Positions 1 through 6,199 of a stretch of DNA of 32,587 bases are shown piece after piece. Under the pieces are notes generated by a model. It worked only from the letters and a program-made list of their open reading frames with translations. It did not search any database and was not told the origin of the DNA. The translations under genes were made by a program, and so were the position numbers. The DNA is taken from assembly GCA_035506535.1 (NCBI GenBank), contig DATJPE010000077.1:1-32587 (forward strand), read 5' to 3'. The stretch is from Actinomycetes bacterium. GTDB lineage: Bacteria > Actinomycetota > Actinomycetes > DATJPE01. Position 1 is the stretch's first letter, and the number at the start of each line of letters is the position of its first letter.

Positions 1-315
1 CTCCAGCCAGGCGAGGTGCTCGGCCCAGGCCTCGTCCTCCACAGCGGCCCGCTCGGCGTCCAGGACCGCCCGGTGCTCCGCCCAGGCCTCCGCCTCGACC
101 GCGGCGCGCTCGGCGTCCAGCCACGCGCGGTGGTCGGCCCATGCCGGCCCTTCGCAGGCTGCGCGTCGTGCCAGCAGCCAGCCGGTGTGCTGCGCCCACG
201 CGGTGGCCTCCACCGACGCCCGTTCGGCGTCCAACCACGCGCGGTGATCGGTCCAGGCGGGCTCTTCCGCGGCCCTTCGCTGCTCGGCCAACCAGGTGCG
301 GTGCTCATCCCACGC
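1..315 (-). repeat. 57-bp (19-residue) in-frame tandem repeat array, at least 6 units
   Basis: On the minus strand a Trp codon recurs exactly every 57 nt (310, 253, 196, 139, 82 and 25, lower coordinate of each codon). Each unit follows the pattern W-x-x-H-x-x-W-L-x-x-x-R-A-x-x-E-x-x-A. The nucleotide copies have diverged but the length is fixed. The array continues past the window edge, so the copy number is unknown. The composition suggests a continuous helix or coiled coil. Confidence 0.9.
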
Positions 316-1674
316 GACGACCTCGGCGGCGGCGCGCTCGGCCGCTGAGGCGGCGCGCCGCTTGGCCTCCTCCTCGGCCCTGCGTGCCGTGGCCGCGCGC
401 TCGAGGTCGGCCAGGCGGGCCTCCTCGACGGCCATGGCGACCAGCTCCGCCTCCCGGCGGCGCCGGTCGAGCTCGGCGGCCTTGCGCCGCCGTTCCTCCT
501 CCTGGGCCGAGGCCTTGAGCGCCGCGGTCTCCGCGACGGCGCGAGCCGCATCGGCCTGGGCCTCCTCGCGCTCGGCGCGCAGCCGGGCGACCTCACGGGC
601 CAGCCCACCCTCCGTCGCGCGCGGCTTCGCCGCCTCGTCCTCGGCCAGCGGCTCACCCTCGGCCAGCGGCTCACCCTCGGCGGGGTCGGCGCTCGCGACG
701 TCCTCCGCGGCGTCGGGGGCGGGCTCGTCGCCGGCTGGCTCCGTGGTCGACGCGTCCGCCACCTCGTCCAGGTCGAGCTTCTTGATCAGACTGCTGACGA
801 TGGCCACGGAACGAGCGACCGCGTCGTCGGCCGGGTCGTCCGTGAAGTCCTGGACGAGGAACCCCTCGTCGAACCCGTCGATGTCGCCCGCGTCGGTGTC
901 GCGGTGGCCGGTGTCGCTGTGGTCGGTGTCGCTGTCGTCGGTGTGGCTGTCATCGGCGGAGCTGTCATCGACGTCCATGTCGACGAGTCCGGCCCGCACC
1001 AGGGCCGAGATGACATGCCCGGCCTCGAACACCGTGAACCCGCAGTCGGCGGCGAGGTCCGCGACGGATCGTTCACCGTCGACCTTGCACAGCATCGCCC
1101 ACTCGCCGGGACCGAGCACGACGTCACCGTCGGCGTCCCCACCCGTGGCCAGCATGGGGATGGCGTCGGGGCCGCCGATCTCGCCGGTCAGTCGTCGCCA
1201 CTCGTTCATCCGCGCCCGCAGCCGCTGGAGGAGCTCGGGTACGGCCTGCGGCGGCGCGACGTCCTGCCGGGTCTTCTTGCCCTTGCGGAAGCGCCAGCTC
1301 GTGATGTTCCACTGCAGGAGGTCGACGAGCATGTCGGCCAGCTGCTCGCTGACGAACGACTCGACGACCACGCGGTCGACGTAGCCGAGGTGTACGAGCA
1401 GCTCCCCGAGCCGCCAGCCCTGCAGCTCGGAACGCTGGATCTCCAAGGCCTCGGCCAGCGACTCCGGCGCGAGCTCGCCGGAGGAGGTCAGCCGGGAGCC
1501 GAGCAGGGGACGTCGCCCGGGGACGAAGACGGAGTACACGAGGCCGTCACGGAGGTAGATCTCCGCCTCGTCGTCCTCCCCGCCGGCGACGTACAGACAG
1601 CCCGTCGCATCCTGCGCCCCGAGGTCCAGCAAGACCTGCTCGACCGGGCTGGTGAGGAGGTCGCCGTCGAGCAT
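1..1674 (-). CDS. DUF4388 (PATAN-like) domain protein with C-terminal repeats, partial
   Basis: Reading frame enters from the left edge, so the C-terminus is missing; 558 codons are visible. ATG at 1674 is preceded by a strong GGGAGGAGG Shine-Dalgarno (1684-1692) at 9 nt spacing. Residues about 1-220 look like DUF4388: MLDGDLLTSPVEQVLLDL, then an Asp/Glu-rich strand region, GRRPLLGSRL, and a helical half with WNITSWRFRKGKKTRQD. Next comes an Asp/Ser/Thr/His-rich linker (around SHTDDSDTDHSDTGHRD), an acidic Pro/Ala/Glu linker with a duplicated LAEGEP, and a long Ala/Arg/Glu-rich helix ending in 19-residue repeats. DUF4388 proteins are poorly characterised; PatA-N-like domains occur in signalling proteins linked to motility and small GTPases. 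A cytoplasmic scaffold or signalling role is inference. No membrane segment is seen. Confidence 0.85.
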   Translation of the reverse strand, partial: MLDGDLLTSPVEQVLLDLGAQDATGCLYVAGGEDDEAEIYLRDGLVYSVFVPGRRPLLGSRLTSSGELAPESLAEALEIQRSELQGWRLGELLVHLGYVDRVVVESFVSEQLADMLVDLLQWNITSWRFRKGKKTRQDVAPPQAVPELLQRLRARMNEWRRLTGEIGGPDAIPMLATGGDADGDVVLGPGEWAMLCKVDGERSVADLAADCGFTVFEAGHVISALVRAGLVDMDVDDSSADDSHTDDSDTDHSDTGHRDTDAGDIDGFDEGFLVQDFTDDPADDAVARSVAIVSSLIKKLDLDEVADASTTEPAGDEPAPDAAEDVASADPAEGEPLAEGEPLAEDEAAKPRATEGGLAREVARLRAEREEAQADAARAVAETAALKASAQEEERRRKAAELDRRRREAELVAMAVEEARLADLERAATARRAEEEAKRRAASAAERAAAEVVAWDEHRTWLAEQRRAAEEPAWTDHRAWLDAERASVEATAWAQHTGWLLARRAACEGPAWADHRAWLDAERAAVEAEAWAEHRAVLDAERAAVEDEAWAEHLAWLE

Positions 1675-1790
1675 GCCCGTAGGCCTCCTCCCCTGGTCGC
1701 GTGGATTCCCTTCACCATCGGCAGGTCCCCCCGGGGTGTTGAGCGTCGGGAGCCGCCCGACTACGCCTCGGCAGACCCCGAGAACGGGCG

Positions 1791-1854
1791 GTCACCGCCT
1801 GTCACAACGGGTCACGGAGTCGGTGACACCCGGTGACCGTGGGCGATTCGTGAC
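1791..1854. promoter_or_regulatory. Phased GTCAC/GTGAC array, BldD-box-like
   Basis: GTCAC occurs at 1791, 1801 and 1811 (exact 10-bp phase) and GTGAC at 1823, 1833 and 1850. The 1801/1833 and 1811/1823 pairs share one symmetry centre at 1819. Three stretches (1792-1804, 1802-1814, 1824-1836) fit TNAC-N5-GTNA, the conserved part of the Streptomyces BldD box. The array lies 12-75 nt upstream of the BKACE gene and in the divergent promoter of the DUF4388 gene. Which regulator binds is inference. Confidence 0.55.
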
Positions 1855-1865
1855 ACCATGACGCC

Positions 1866-2732
1866 ATGGCTGCTCCCGCCACGCTCATCACCGTCGCGCC
1901 GACCGGTGCCGAGACCGCGAAGAGCGACGCCCCCACGCTGCCGGTGACCCTCGAGGAGCTGCTGGAGCAGGCCGAGGCGTGCGAGGCGGCCGGCGCTGCC
2001 ATGGTGCACGTCCACATCCGCGACGCCGACGCCAACCCGACCCTCGACCTGGGCCGGTTGCGCGAGACCGTGGTGGCGCTGCGCGAGCGGACCGGCCTGA
2101 TCGTGCAGCTGTCGACCGGCGGCAGCGTGCACGACCCCTACGACGCCCGGCTGCGGGTGCTCGACGCCGAGCCAGACTCCTGCTCGCTGACCTGCGGCAC
2201 GGTCAACTTCGGCGACGACGTCTTCCTCAACCCCTGGCCGTTCATGGTCGAGCTCTACCGAGCGACCCAGGAGCGCGAGATCGTGCCCGAGTTCGAGCTC
2301 TTCGACCTCGGGCACGTCGCCGCGCTCCAGCGCCTGCTGGACCAGGAGGGGTCTCCGTACGGCGGCCACGTGCACTGCGATCTCGTCATGGGCGTTCCCG
2401 GAGGCATGCCGGGAACCGCGCAGGCCCTGGTCTCGGCCGTTGCCGGGCTGCCGCCGGGCTGCTCCTTCTCCGCGACGGGGATCGGCCGTACGTCGCTCAC
2501 CGTGGCGCTCGCCTCGCTCGCGGCCGGCGGGCACCTGCGGGTCGGGATGGAGGACACCCTGACGTTTCGCCGCGGCGAGCCCGTACGCGACAACGCGCAG
2601 CTCGTCGAGCGGGCCGCGACCCTCGCGACGCTGGTGCAGCGGCCGCCCATGCCGCTCGAGGCGGCCCGTGCCCTGCTGGGCGTGAAGGACCGGGCCGCGG
2701 TGGTCGGTGCTGGACGGGGGACGCCGACATGA
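1866..2732 (+). CDS. BKACE family beta-keto acid cleavage enzyme (DUF849, Kce-like)
   Basis: 288 aa, the usual length of the 3-keto-5-aminohexanoate cleavage (BKACE) family. These Zn-dependent TIM-barrel enzymes condense a beta-keto acid with acetyl-CoA and cleave it to acetoacetate plus a CoA ester. The HVHIRD motif gives H48 and H50, and GMEDT gives E229; these match the His-x-His plus Glu metal ligands described for Kce. E16 lies in the N-terminal GAETAKSD segment, and the GHVHCDLVMG and GIGRTSL strands are barrel elements. The actual substrate cannot be read from the sequence; family members act on many beta-keto acids, so lysine fermentation should not be assumed. First gene of a coupled plus-strand run; the stop TGA lies within an ATGA overlap with the next micro-ORF. 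ATG at 1866 has no clear Shine-Dalgarno. Confidence 0.88.
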   Translation: MAAPATLITVAPTGAETAKSDAPTLPVTLEELLEQAEACEAAGAAMVHVHIRDADANPTLDLGRLRETVVALRERTGLIVQLSTGGSVHDPYDARLRVLDAEPDSCSLTCGTVNFGDDVFLNPWPFMVELYRATQEREIVPEFELFDLGHVAALQRLLDQEGSPYGGHVHCDLVMGVPGGMPGTAQALVSAVAGLPPGCSFSATGIGRTSLTVALASLAAGGHLRVGMEDTLTFRRGEPVRDNAQLVERAATLATLVQRPPMPLEAARALLGVKDRAAVVGAGRGTPT

Positions 2733-2764
2733 CGGGCAAGCGGGGCATGACGGGGAAGCAGGGG
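2729..2764 (+). repeat. 18-bp tandem duplication at BKACE stop codon
   Basis: Two units beginning ATGACGGG, 15/18 identical, followed by a third partial unit starting ATGAG at 2765. The first unit contains the BKACE stop TGA (2730-2732), and the second repeats a TGA in the same frame (2748-2750). Confidence 0.75.
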
Positions 2765-2860
2765 ATGAGCGTGGTGCAGGAGCTGGCCGGAGGGCAGTCG
2801 AGGAGAAGGCAGGGTCACCGGGATGACAGGAGTGGCGGCGTGACGGGGGTGGCCGAGTGA
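2729..2860 (+). CDS. Hypothetical 43-aa micro-ORF between BKACE gene and rsiG
   Basis: The ATG at 2729 overlaps the BKACE stop (ATGA, 2729-2732), and its TGA at 2858-2860 overlaps the rsiG GTG (GTGA, 2857-2860). It therefore fills the 124-nt gap exactly and is positioned for translational coupling at both ends. The product is basic and Gly/Arg-rich, starts MTGKRGMTGKQGMSV, and has no recognisable domain or membrane segment. Its first 36 nt are two 18-bp tandem units (2729-2746 and 2747-2764, 15/18 identical). It may be a true microprotein or mainly a reading frame that carries ribosomes from the BKACE gene to rsiG. Alternative in-frame ATGs are at 2747 and 2765. Confidence 0.45.
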   Translation: MTGKRGMTGKQGMSVVQELAGGQSRRRQGHRDDRSGGVTGVAE

Positions 2861-3429
2861 GCGAGCCGCTGCTGTCGCCGCGTCCGGACGGACGCCGGCG
2901 CATCGATCGGGTGCTCGCCGAGGACTACCTCGACGGCCTGTCCGGGCGCTCGCTGGAGGACGTTCGTGTCCTGCGCCACGAGGCCGAGCAGGAAGAGGCC
3001 GACCTCTCCTACCTGCGCCGGCTCCTCCAGGGGCGTAGCGACCTGCTCCGAGCGGAGCTCGACCGTCGCGCGGGCTCCGCCGACGAGCCCCTCGTCGACC
3101 GGCTCGTCGACGTCTTGAGCGACGGGCCGCGGACCACCCACGGCAGCGGGCGGCACATCACCGTCGAGCCGTCCCGGGTCGCCGAGCACCGCCGCCGGGT
3201 CGAGCAGCTGGTCGCCGACATCGGGCTCTCCGACGTCGCGGGGCGCTCACCGGAGGAGCTGTCGCGCACCCTCGCGGTGCTCGAGGACTACGAGCGGGCG
3301 ATCAGCGAGCTTCGCCAGCGGGTTCAGGCGGTCATGGACGCCTGTACGTCCGAGATCGCCCGTCGCTATCGCGACGGTGAGGCGGACGTGTCCAGCCTGC
3401 TGGCCGTCGAGGCCAACCCCGAGGCGTGA
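2857..3429 (+). CDS. rsiG: RsiG-family anti-sigma factor (c-di-GMP-responsive, AmfC-like)
   Basis: 190 aa, GTG start. It resembles the actinobacterial 'aerial mycelium formation protein' family, whose characterised member RsiG sequesters the sigma factor WhiG when loaded with c-di-GMP. The diagnostic motif E(x)3S(x)2R(x)3Q(x)3D is present twice: E47-S51-R54-Q58-D62 in the first long helix and E146-S150-R153-Q157-D161 in the second. These are the two helices of the antiparallel coiled coil that binds a c-di-GMP dimer in Streptomyces RsiG. The link between them (residues about 88-105) is short and polar. The protein is predicted to be cytoplasmic. The start overlaps the micro-ORF stop (GTGA), and the stop overlaps the asparaginase start (GTGA). 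The BldD-like array upstream of the operon would be a second c-di-GMP input. The partner sigma gene is not in the window, and whether it controls sporulation or flagella here is unknown. Confidence 0.88.
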   Translation: MSEPLLSPRPDGRRRIDRVLAEDYLDGLSGRSLEDVRVLRHEAEQEEADLSYLRRLLQGRSDLLRAELDRRAGSADEPLVDRLVDVLSDGPRTTHGSGRHITVEPSRVAEHRRRVEQLVADIGLSDVAGRSPEELSRTLAVLEDYERAISELRQRVQAVMDACTSEIARRYRDGEADVSSLLAVEANPEA

Positions 3430-4382
3430 GCCTGAGCCGGCCGCTCGTCGAGGTCGTGCGCTCCGGGTTCGCCGAGAGCGTGCACCGCGGCTCGCTGGTC
3501 GCACTGAACGCCGCTGGGGCGGTCGCCCTGCGAGTCGGGGATCCCGACCGGGTGATCCTTCCCCGCTCGACGAACAAGCCGCTGCAGGCGGCCGGGATGC
3601 TCGAGGCCGGCCTGGCGCTCGAGGGGGAGCTTCTGGCCCTCGCGGCTGCCTCGCACTCAGGGGAGCCTCATCACCTCGCCGGCGTGGAGCGGATCCTGCT
3701 GGCTGCCGCGCTTCCGGCGTCCGCGTTGGGCTGCCCTCCAGATTTGCCGGCCGATCCGACGGAGCGGGAGCGGTGGCTGCGGGCCGGGCGGGCGCCCGAG
3801 CCGTTGGCGATGAACTGCTCGGGCAAGCACGCTGCGATGCTCGCCACCTGTGTGGTGCGCGGATGGCCGCCGGCGACGTACCGGGACCCTGAGCACCCGC
3901 TGCAGATGTTCCTGCGTGCCCGCGTGGAGGAGCTGGCGGGTGAGCGGGTCGGTGTGCTCGCCGTGGACGGGTGCGGCGCCCCGGTCTTCGGCCTCAGCCT
4001 GACCGGGCTGGCTCGCGCCATCCAGGCGCTGGTGACCGGGGAGGACACGTCCGGGCGGGCCGTCGCGGACGCCATGCGGGCCCATCCGGACTACGTCGGC
4101 GGGACGGGCCGCGACGTGACCCGCCTCATGCGTGGGGTACCCGGCCTGCTGGCGAAGGACGGTGCCGAGGGGGTGTACGTCGCCGCCGCGGCGGACGGCA
4201 CGACGGTCGCGGTGAAGGTCGAGGACGGCTCCTCCCGCGCAGCCGTACCGGCCCTGGTTGCGGCGCTGCACGCCCTGGGGATGAGCGCTCCCGTGCTCGA
4301 CGAGCTCGCCGAGTCACCGGTCCTCGGCGGCGGTCGACCGGTCGGCGTCGTCCGCGCGATCCCGGGCCTGTTCGGTCCGTAG
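3426..4382 (+). CDS. L-asparaginase II family protein (Asparaginase_II, Rhizobium-type)
   Basis: 318 aa, in the family range. Members hydrolyse asparagine to aspartate and ammonia and are unrelated to E. coli AnsA/AnsB. Conserved motifs: HRGSLVAL near the N-terminus, LPRSTNKPLQA (the family S/T-x-K-P-x-Q block), AAASHSGEPHH, and NCSGKHAAMLATC, which carries the catalytic-region Ser, Lys and Cys. Also DGCGAPVFG, and TGRDVTRLM followed by LLAKDGAEGVY. No signal peptide, so cytoplasmic. The GTG start overlaps the rsiG stop by 4 nt, implying translational coupling. The stop TAG doubles as the first bases of the -10 hexamer of the next gene. Confidence 0.88.
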   Translation: MSLSRPLVEVVRSGFAESVHRGSLVALNAAGAVALRVGDPDRVILPRSTNKPLQAAGMLEAGLALEGELLALAAASHSGEPHHLAGVERILLAAALPASALGCPPDLPADPTERERWLRAGRAPEPLAMNCSGKHAAMLATCVVRGWPPATYRDPEHPLQMFLRARVEELAGERVGVLAVDGCGAPVFGLSLTGLARAIQALVTGEDTSGRAVADAMRAHPDYVGGTGRDVTRLMRGVPGLLAKDGAEGVYVAAAADGTTVAVKVEDGSSRAAVPALVAALHALGMSAPVLDELAESPVLGGGRPVGVVRAIPGLFGP

Positions 4383-4385
4383 GCT
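4380..4385 (+). promoter_or_regulatory. -10 hexamer (TAGGCT) for a leaderless DUF2516 transcript
   Basis: TAGGCT fits actinobacterial TANNNT and ends 7 nt before the GTG at 4393, with no Shine-Dalgarno between. Its TAG is also the asparaginase stop codon (4380-4382). No convincing -35 element. Confidence 0.5.
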
Positions 4386-4392
4386 GTGCGCC

Positions 4393-4734
4393 GTGTCCAA
4401 CGCCCTCGCCCCGGTCGGGATCCTGAGCATCGGCGACATCATCCGATGGCTGTCGTGGCTGGCGCTCGCCGCGGAGGTCTTCGGCTTCATCGACGCGCTG
4501 ACCCATCGTCCGGAGGCCTACGTCGCGGCGGGCAAGCAGACCAAGGTGTTCTGGACGCTGCTCCTGGGCATCGCCTCCGTCATCACCGCGTTCACCGGGT
4601 TCCTCGGGCTCTTGGGGCTCGTCGGCGTCGTGGCGGTCACCGTCTACCTCGTGGACGTACGACCGGCACTTCGCGCGATGCGCGGCGGGCGTGGCGGGGG
4701 CGACCGGCACATGGGACCGTACGGCCCCTGGTGA
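4393..4734 (+). CDS. DUF2516 family small membrane protein
   Basis: 113 aa, GTG start. Two or three hydrophobic helices: about residues 12-37 (ending GFIDALTHRPEAY) and a long span at about 53-88 (LLLGIASVITAFTGFLGLLG, then VVAVTVYLVDV). A Gly/Arg-rich cytoplasmic tail follows. The TKVFWTLLLGIA and VYLVDVRPALR segments match what I know of actinobacterial DUF2516 proteins, which are uncharacterised. It probably has its own promoter (TAGGCT at 4380). The gene ends 1 nt before the macro-domain gene. Confidence 0.8.
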   Translation: MSNALAPVGILSIGDIIRWLSWLALAAEVFGFIDALTHRPEAYVAAGKQTKVFWTLLLGIASVITAFTGFLGLLGLVGVVAVTVYLVDVRPALRAMRGGRGGGDRHMGPYGPW

Positions 4735-4735
4735 C

Positions 4736-5257
4736 ATGACCCGGCCGCGGCTGTCCCTGCTCATCGGTGAGATCACCGACGTGGAGTGCGACGCCTTCGT
4801 GAACGTGACGAACTCGGCGTTGCACTCGAGCGGCGGACCCGACGGCGCGGTCTACCGAGCCGGAGGCCCACAGCTGGTCGCCGCCTGCCGCGAGGTACGG
4901 CGCCTGCGCTTCCCCAAGGGCTTGCCGGTGACCGAGGCGGTCGCGACCATCGGTGGAGCGCTGCGCGCGCGATGGGTGATCCACACGGTGGGCCCGGCCT
5001 ACTCCCCGCGGGAGGACCGTTCGTACCTGCTCTCGGCGACCTACCGCAACTGCCTGCGCGCGGCCGACGAGGTCGGGGCGCAGGACGTGGCGTTCCCGCC
5101 GATCTCCTCGGGCCTGCGCGGCTGGCCGCTGGAGCCGGCGGCGCGCATCGCGGTCGGCACGCTGGAGAACACCCCGACCCTGGTCCGCCACATCCGGATC
5201 GTGCTGCGCACGGCCGGCGTCCAGGAGGTCTTCGCCGAGGCCCTCGCCCGCCGCTGA
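4736..5257 (+). CDS. Macro-domain (ADP-ribose-binding) protein
   Basis: 173 aa from the ATG at 4736, chosen because it follows the DUF2516 stop (4732-4734) directly and gives a normal macro-domain N-terminus (LSLLIGEITDVECDAFVNVTN). An upstream in-frame GTG at 4691 would read through the DUF2516 tail. Macro features: the I-T-x-x-x-x-D-A-x-V-N-x-x-N strand, the Gly-rich GGPDGAVYRAGGPQL loop, WVIHTVGP, and the phosphate loop AFPPISSGLRGWPLEPAARIA. Family members bind or hydrolyse ADP-ribose or O-acetyl-ADP-ribose. Of the usual N-(A)-A-N-S/T, this protein has NVTNSAL, a slight deviation in the catalytic-Asn loop, so activity is uncertain. The single domain is cytoplasmic and has no fused partner. 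Confidence 0.85.
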   Translation: MTRPRLSLLIGEITDVECDAFVNVTNSALHSSGGPDGAVYRAGGPQLVAACREVRRLRFPKGLPVTEAVATIGGALRARWVIHTVGPAYSPREDRSYLLSATYRNCLRAADEVGAQDVAFPPISSGLRGWPLEPAARIAVGTLENTPTLVRHIRIVLRTAGVQEVFAEALARR

Positions 5258-5273
5258 CCGGCCCCATCTTCTC

Positions 5274-5332
5274 TGTCGAATGAACGCGGCGTTCCTCCAA
5301 TAGGTCCGACTGAATGTCGCGTTCATTCGACA
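5274..5332 (+). terminator. Long inverted repeat between convergent genes (terminator or repeat element)
   Basis: The arms 5274-5294 and 5312-5332 form 21 pairs with a 17-nt loop (5295-5311). 15 bp at the outer end are perfect, and the two deviations farther in are G-U pairs if transcribed on the plus strand. It sits between the convergent macro-domain and SDR genes, is AT-richer than its surroundings, and lacks a T-run. It could terminate plus-strand transcripts, or be a dispersed palindromic element. Confidence 0.6.
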
Positions 5333-5387
5333 ACGCAGCGGCATCCGGCTGCGGAGCGGGCGTCCCAGCACTCACCGCACGACGGGG

Positions 5388-6131
5388 TCAGGTCGGCAGT
5401 ACCCGGTGCACTTTGTGCTGGGCGGCCTGCGCCACCGGGCGGACCACGAGCAGGTCGACGTCGACGTGTGGGGGGCGCGTCACCGTCCACGCCACGCAGT
5501 CGGCGACGTCCTCGGCGGTGAGCGGCTCGGCCACCCCTTCGTAGACCTTCGCGGCGGCGGCGGCGTCGCCGCGGAAGCGCACCAGGGCGAACTCGTCCGT
5601 GCGGACCATCCCCGGGGCGATCTCGCTGACCCGGACCGGCTGGCCGCAGAGCTCCAGGCGCAGCGTCTCGGCGAGGGCCGCCTCGGCGTGCTTGGCGGCC
5701 GTGTAGCCACCGCCGCCCTCGTAGACCACGCGGCCGGCGGTCGACCCCATGAAGACGACGTGGCCGGCGCCGGCGACGAGGGCCGGCAGCAGAGCCTGGG
5801 TGACGCGAAGGGCGCCCAGCACGTTGACTGCGTACATCGCCTCCCACTCGGCCGGGGACGCCCCAGCGACCGGGTCGGCGCCGAAGGCGCCGCCGGCGTT
5901 GTTGACGAGGACGGCGAGCTGGTCGCCGACCTCCGAGGCCAGGGCAGCCACCGAGGCCTCGTCGGTGACGTCGAGGGTGACGGGTCGGGCGCCGGTCTGC
6001 TCGGCGAGCGCGTCCAGCCGGTCACGCCGGCGGGCCCCGGCGATGACGTCGAAGCCCTCGGCGCGCAGGCGGGCTACCGTCGCCGCGCCGATCCCGCTGC
6101 TGGCCCCGGTCACGACGGCGGTGCGTGTCAT
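5388..6131 (-). CDS. SDR family NAD(P)-dependent oxidoreductase
   Basis: 247 aa. Classical short-chain dehydrogenase: TGASSGIG cofactor motif near residues 9-16, ARRRDRL after the second strand (the Arg cluster suggests an NADP preference), [17 protein letters not shown], a Ser in VFMGSTAGR, and the YTAAK catalytic Tyr/Lys. The substrate cannot be assigned; the closest general type is the YdfG-like clade acting on 3-hydroxy acids. Transcribed divergently from mshA, with a palindromic element in the shared promoter. No Shine-Dalgarno is evident: CATGAT ends 6 nt before the ATG and may be a -10 for a leaderless mRNA. Confidence 0.88.
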   Translation of the reverse strand: MTRTAVVTGASSGIGAATVARLRAEGFDVIAGARRRDRLDALAEQTGARPVTLDVTDEASVAALASEVGDQLAVLVNNAGGAFGADPVAGASPAEWEAMYAVNVLGALRVTQALLPALVAGAGHVVFMGSTAGRVVYEGGGGYTAAKHAEAALAETLRLELCGQPVRVSEIAPGMVRTDEFALVRFRGDAAAAAKVYEGVAEPLTAEDVADCVAWTVTRPPHVDVDLLVVRPVAQAAQHKVHRVLPT

Positions 6132-6199
6132 GGCCCGATCATGCTCGATCGGGCACCGGTTTCGCGCCGCGGCCGGCTTCGGGGGAGGATCGGGCCATG
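6129..6199. promoter_or_regulatory. Divergent SDR-mshA promoter with GATCGGGC palindrome
   Basis: GCCCGATC (6133-6140), a 6-nt spacer and GATCGGGC (6147-6154) form a perfect 8-bp inverted repeat. GATCGGGC occurs again at 6188-6195. Twelve bases including each start codon are identical for the two divergent genes (GATCGGGCCATG: plus 6188-6199, minus 6140-6129). The spacing looks like an operator for a dimeric repressor over the SDR promoter. The regulator is unknown. Confidence 0.5.

Noticed and set aside
296-1384. Long plus-strand open frame (362 codons) opposite the DUF4388 gene
   Set aside because: Ser/Ala/Arg-rich translation without domains; it is the antisense shadow of a recognisable minus-strand protein in GC-rich DNA.
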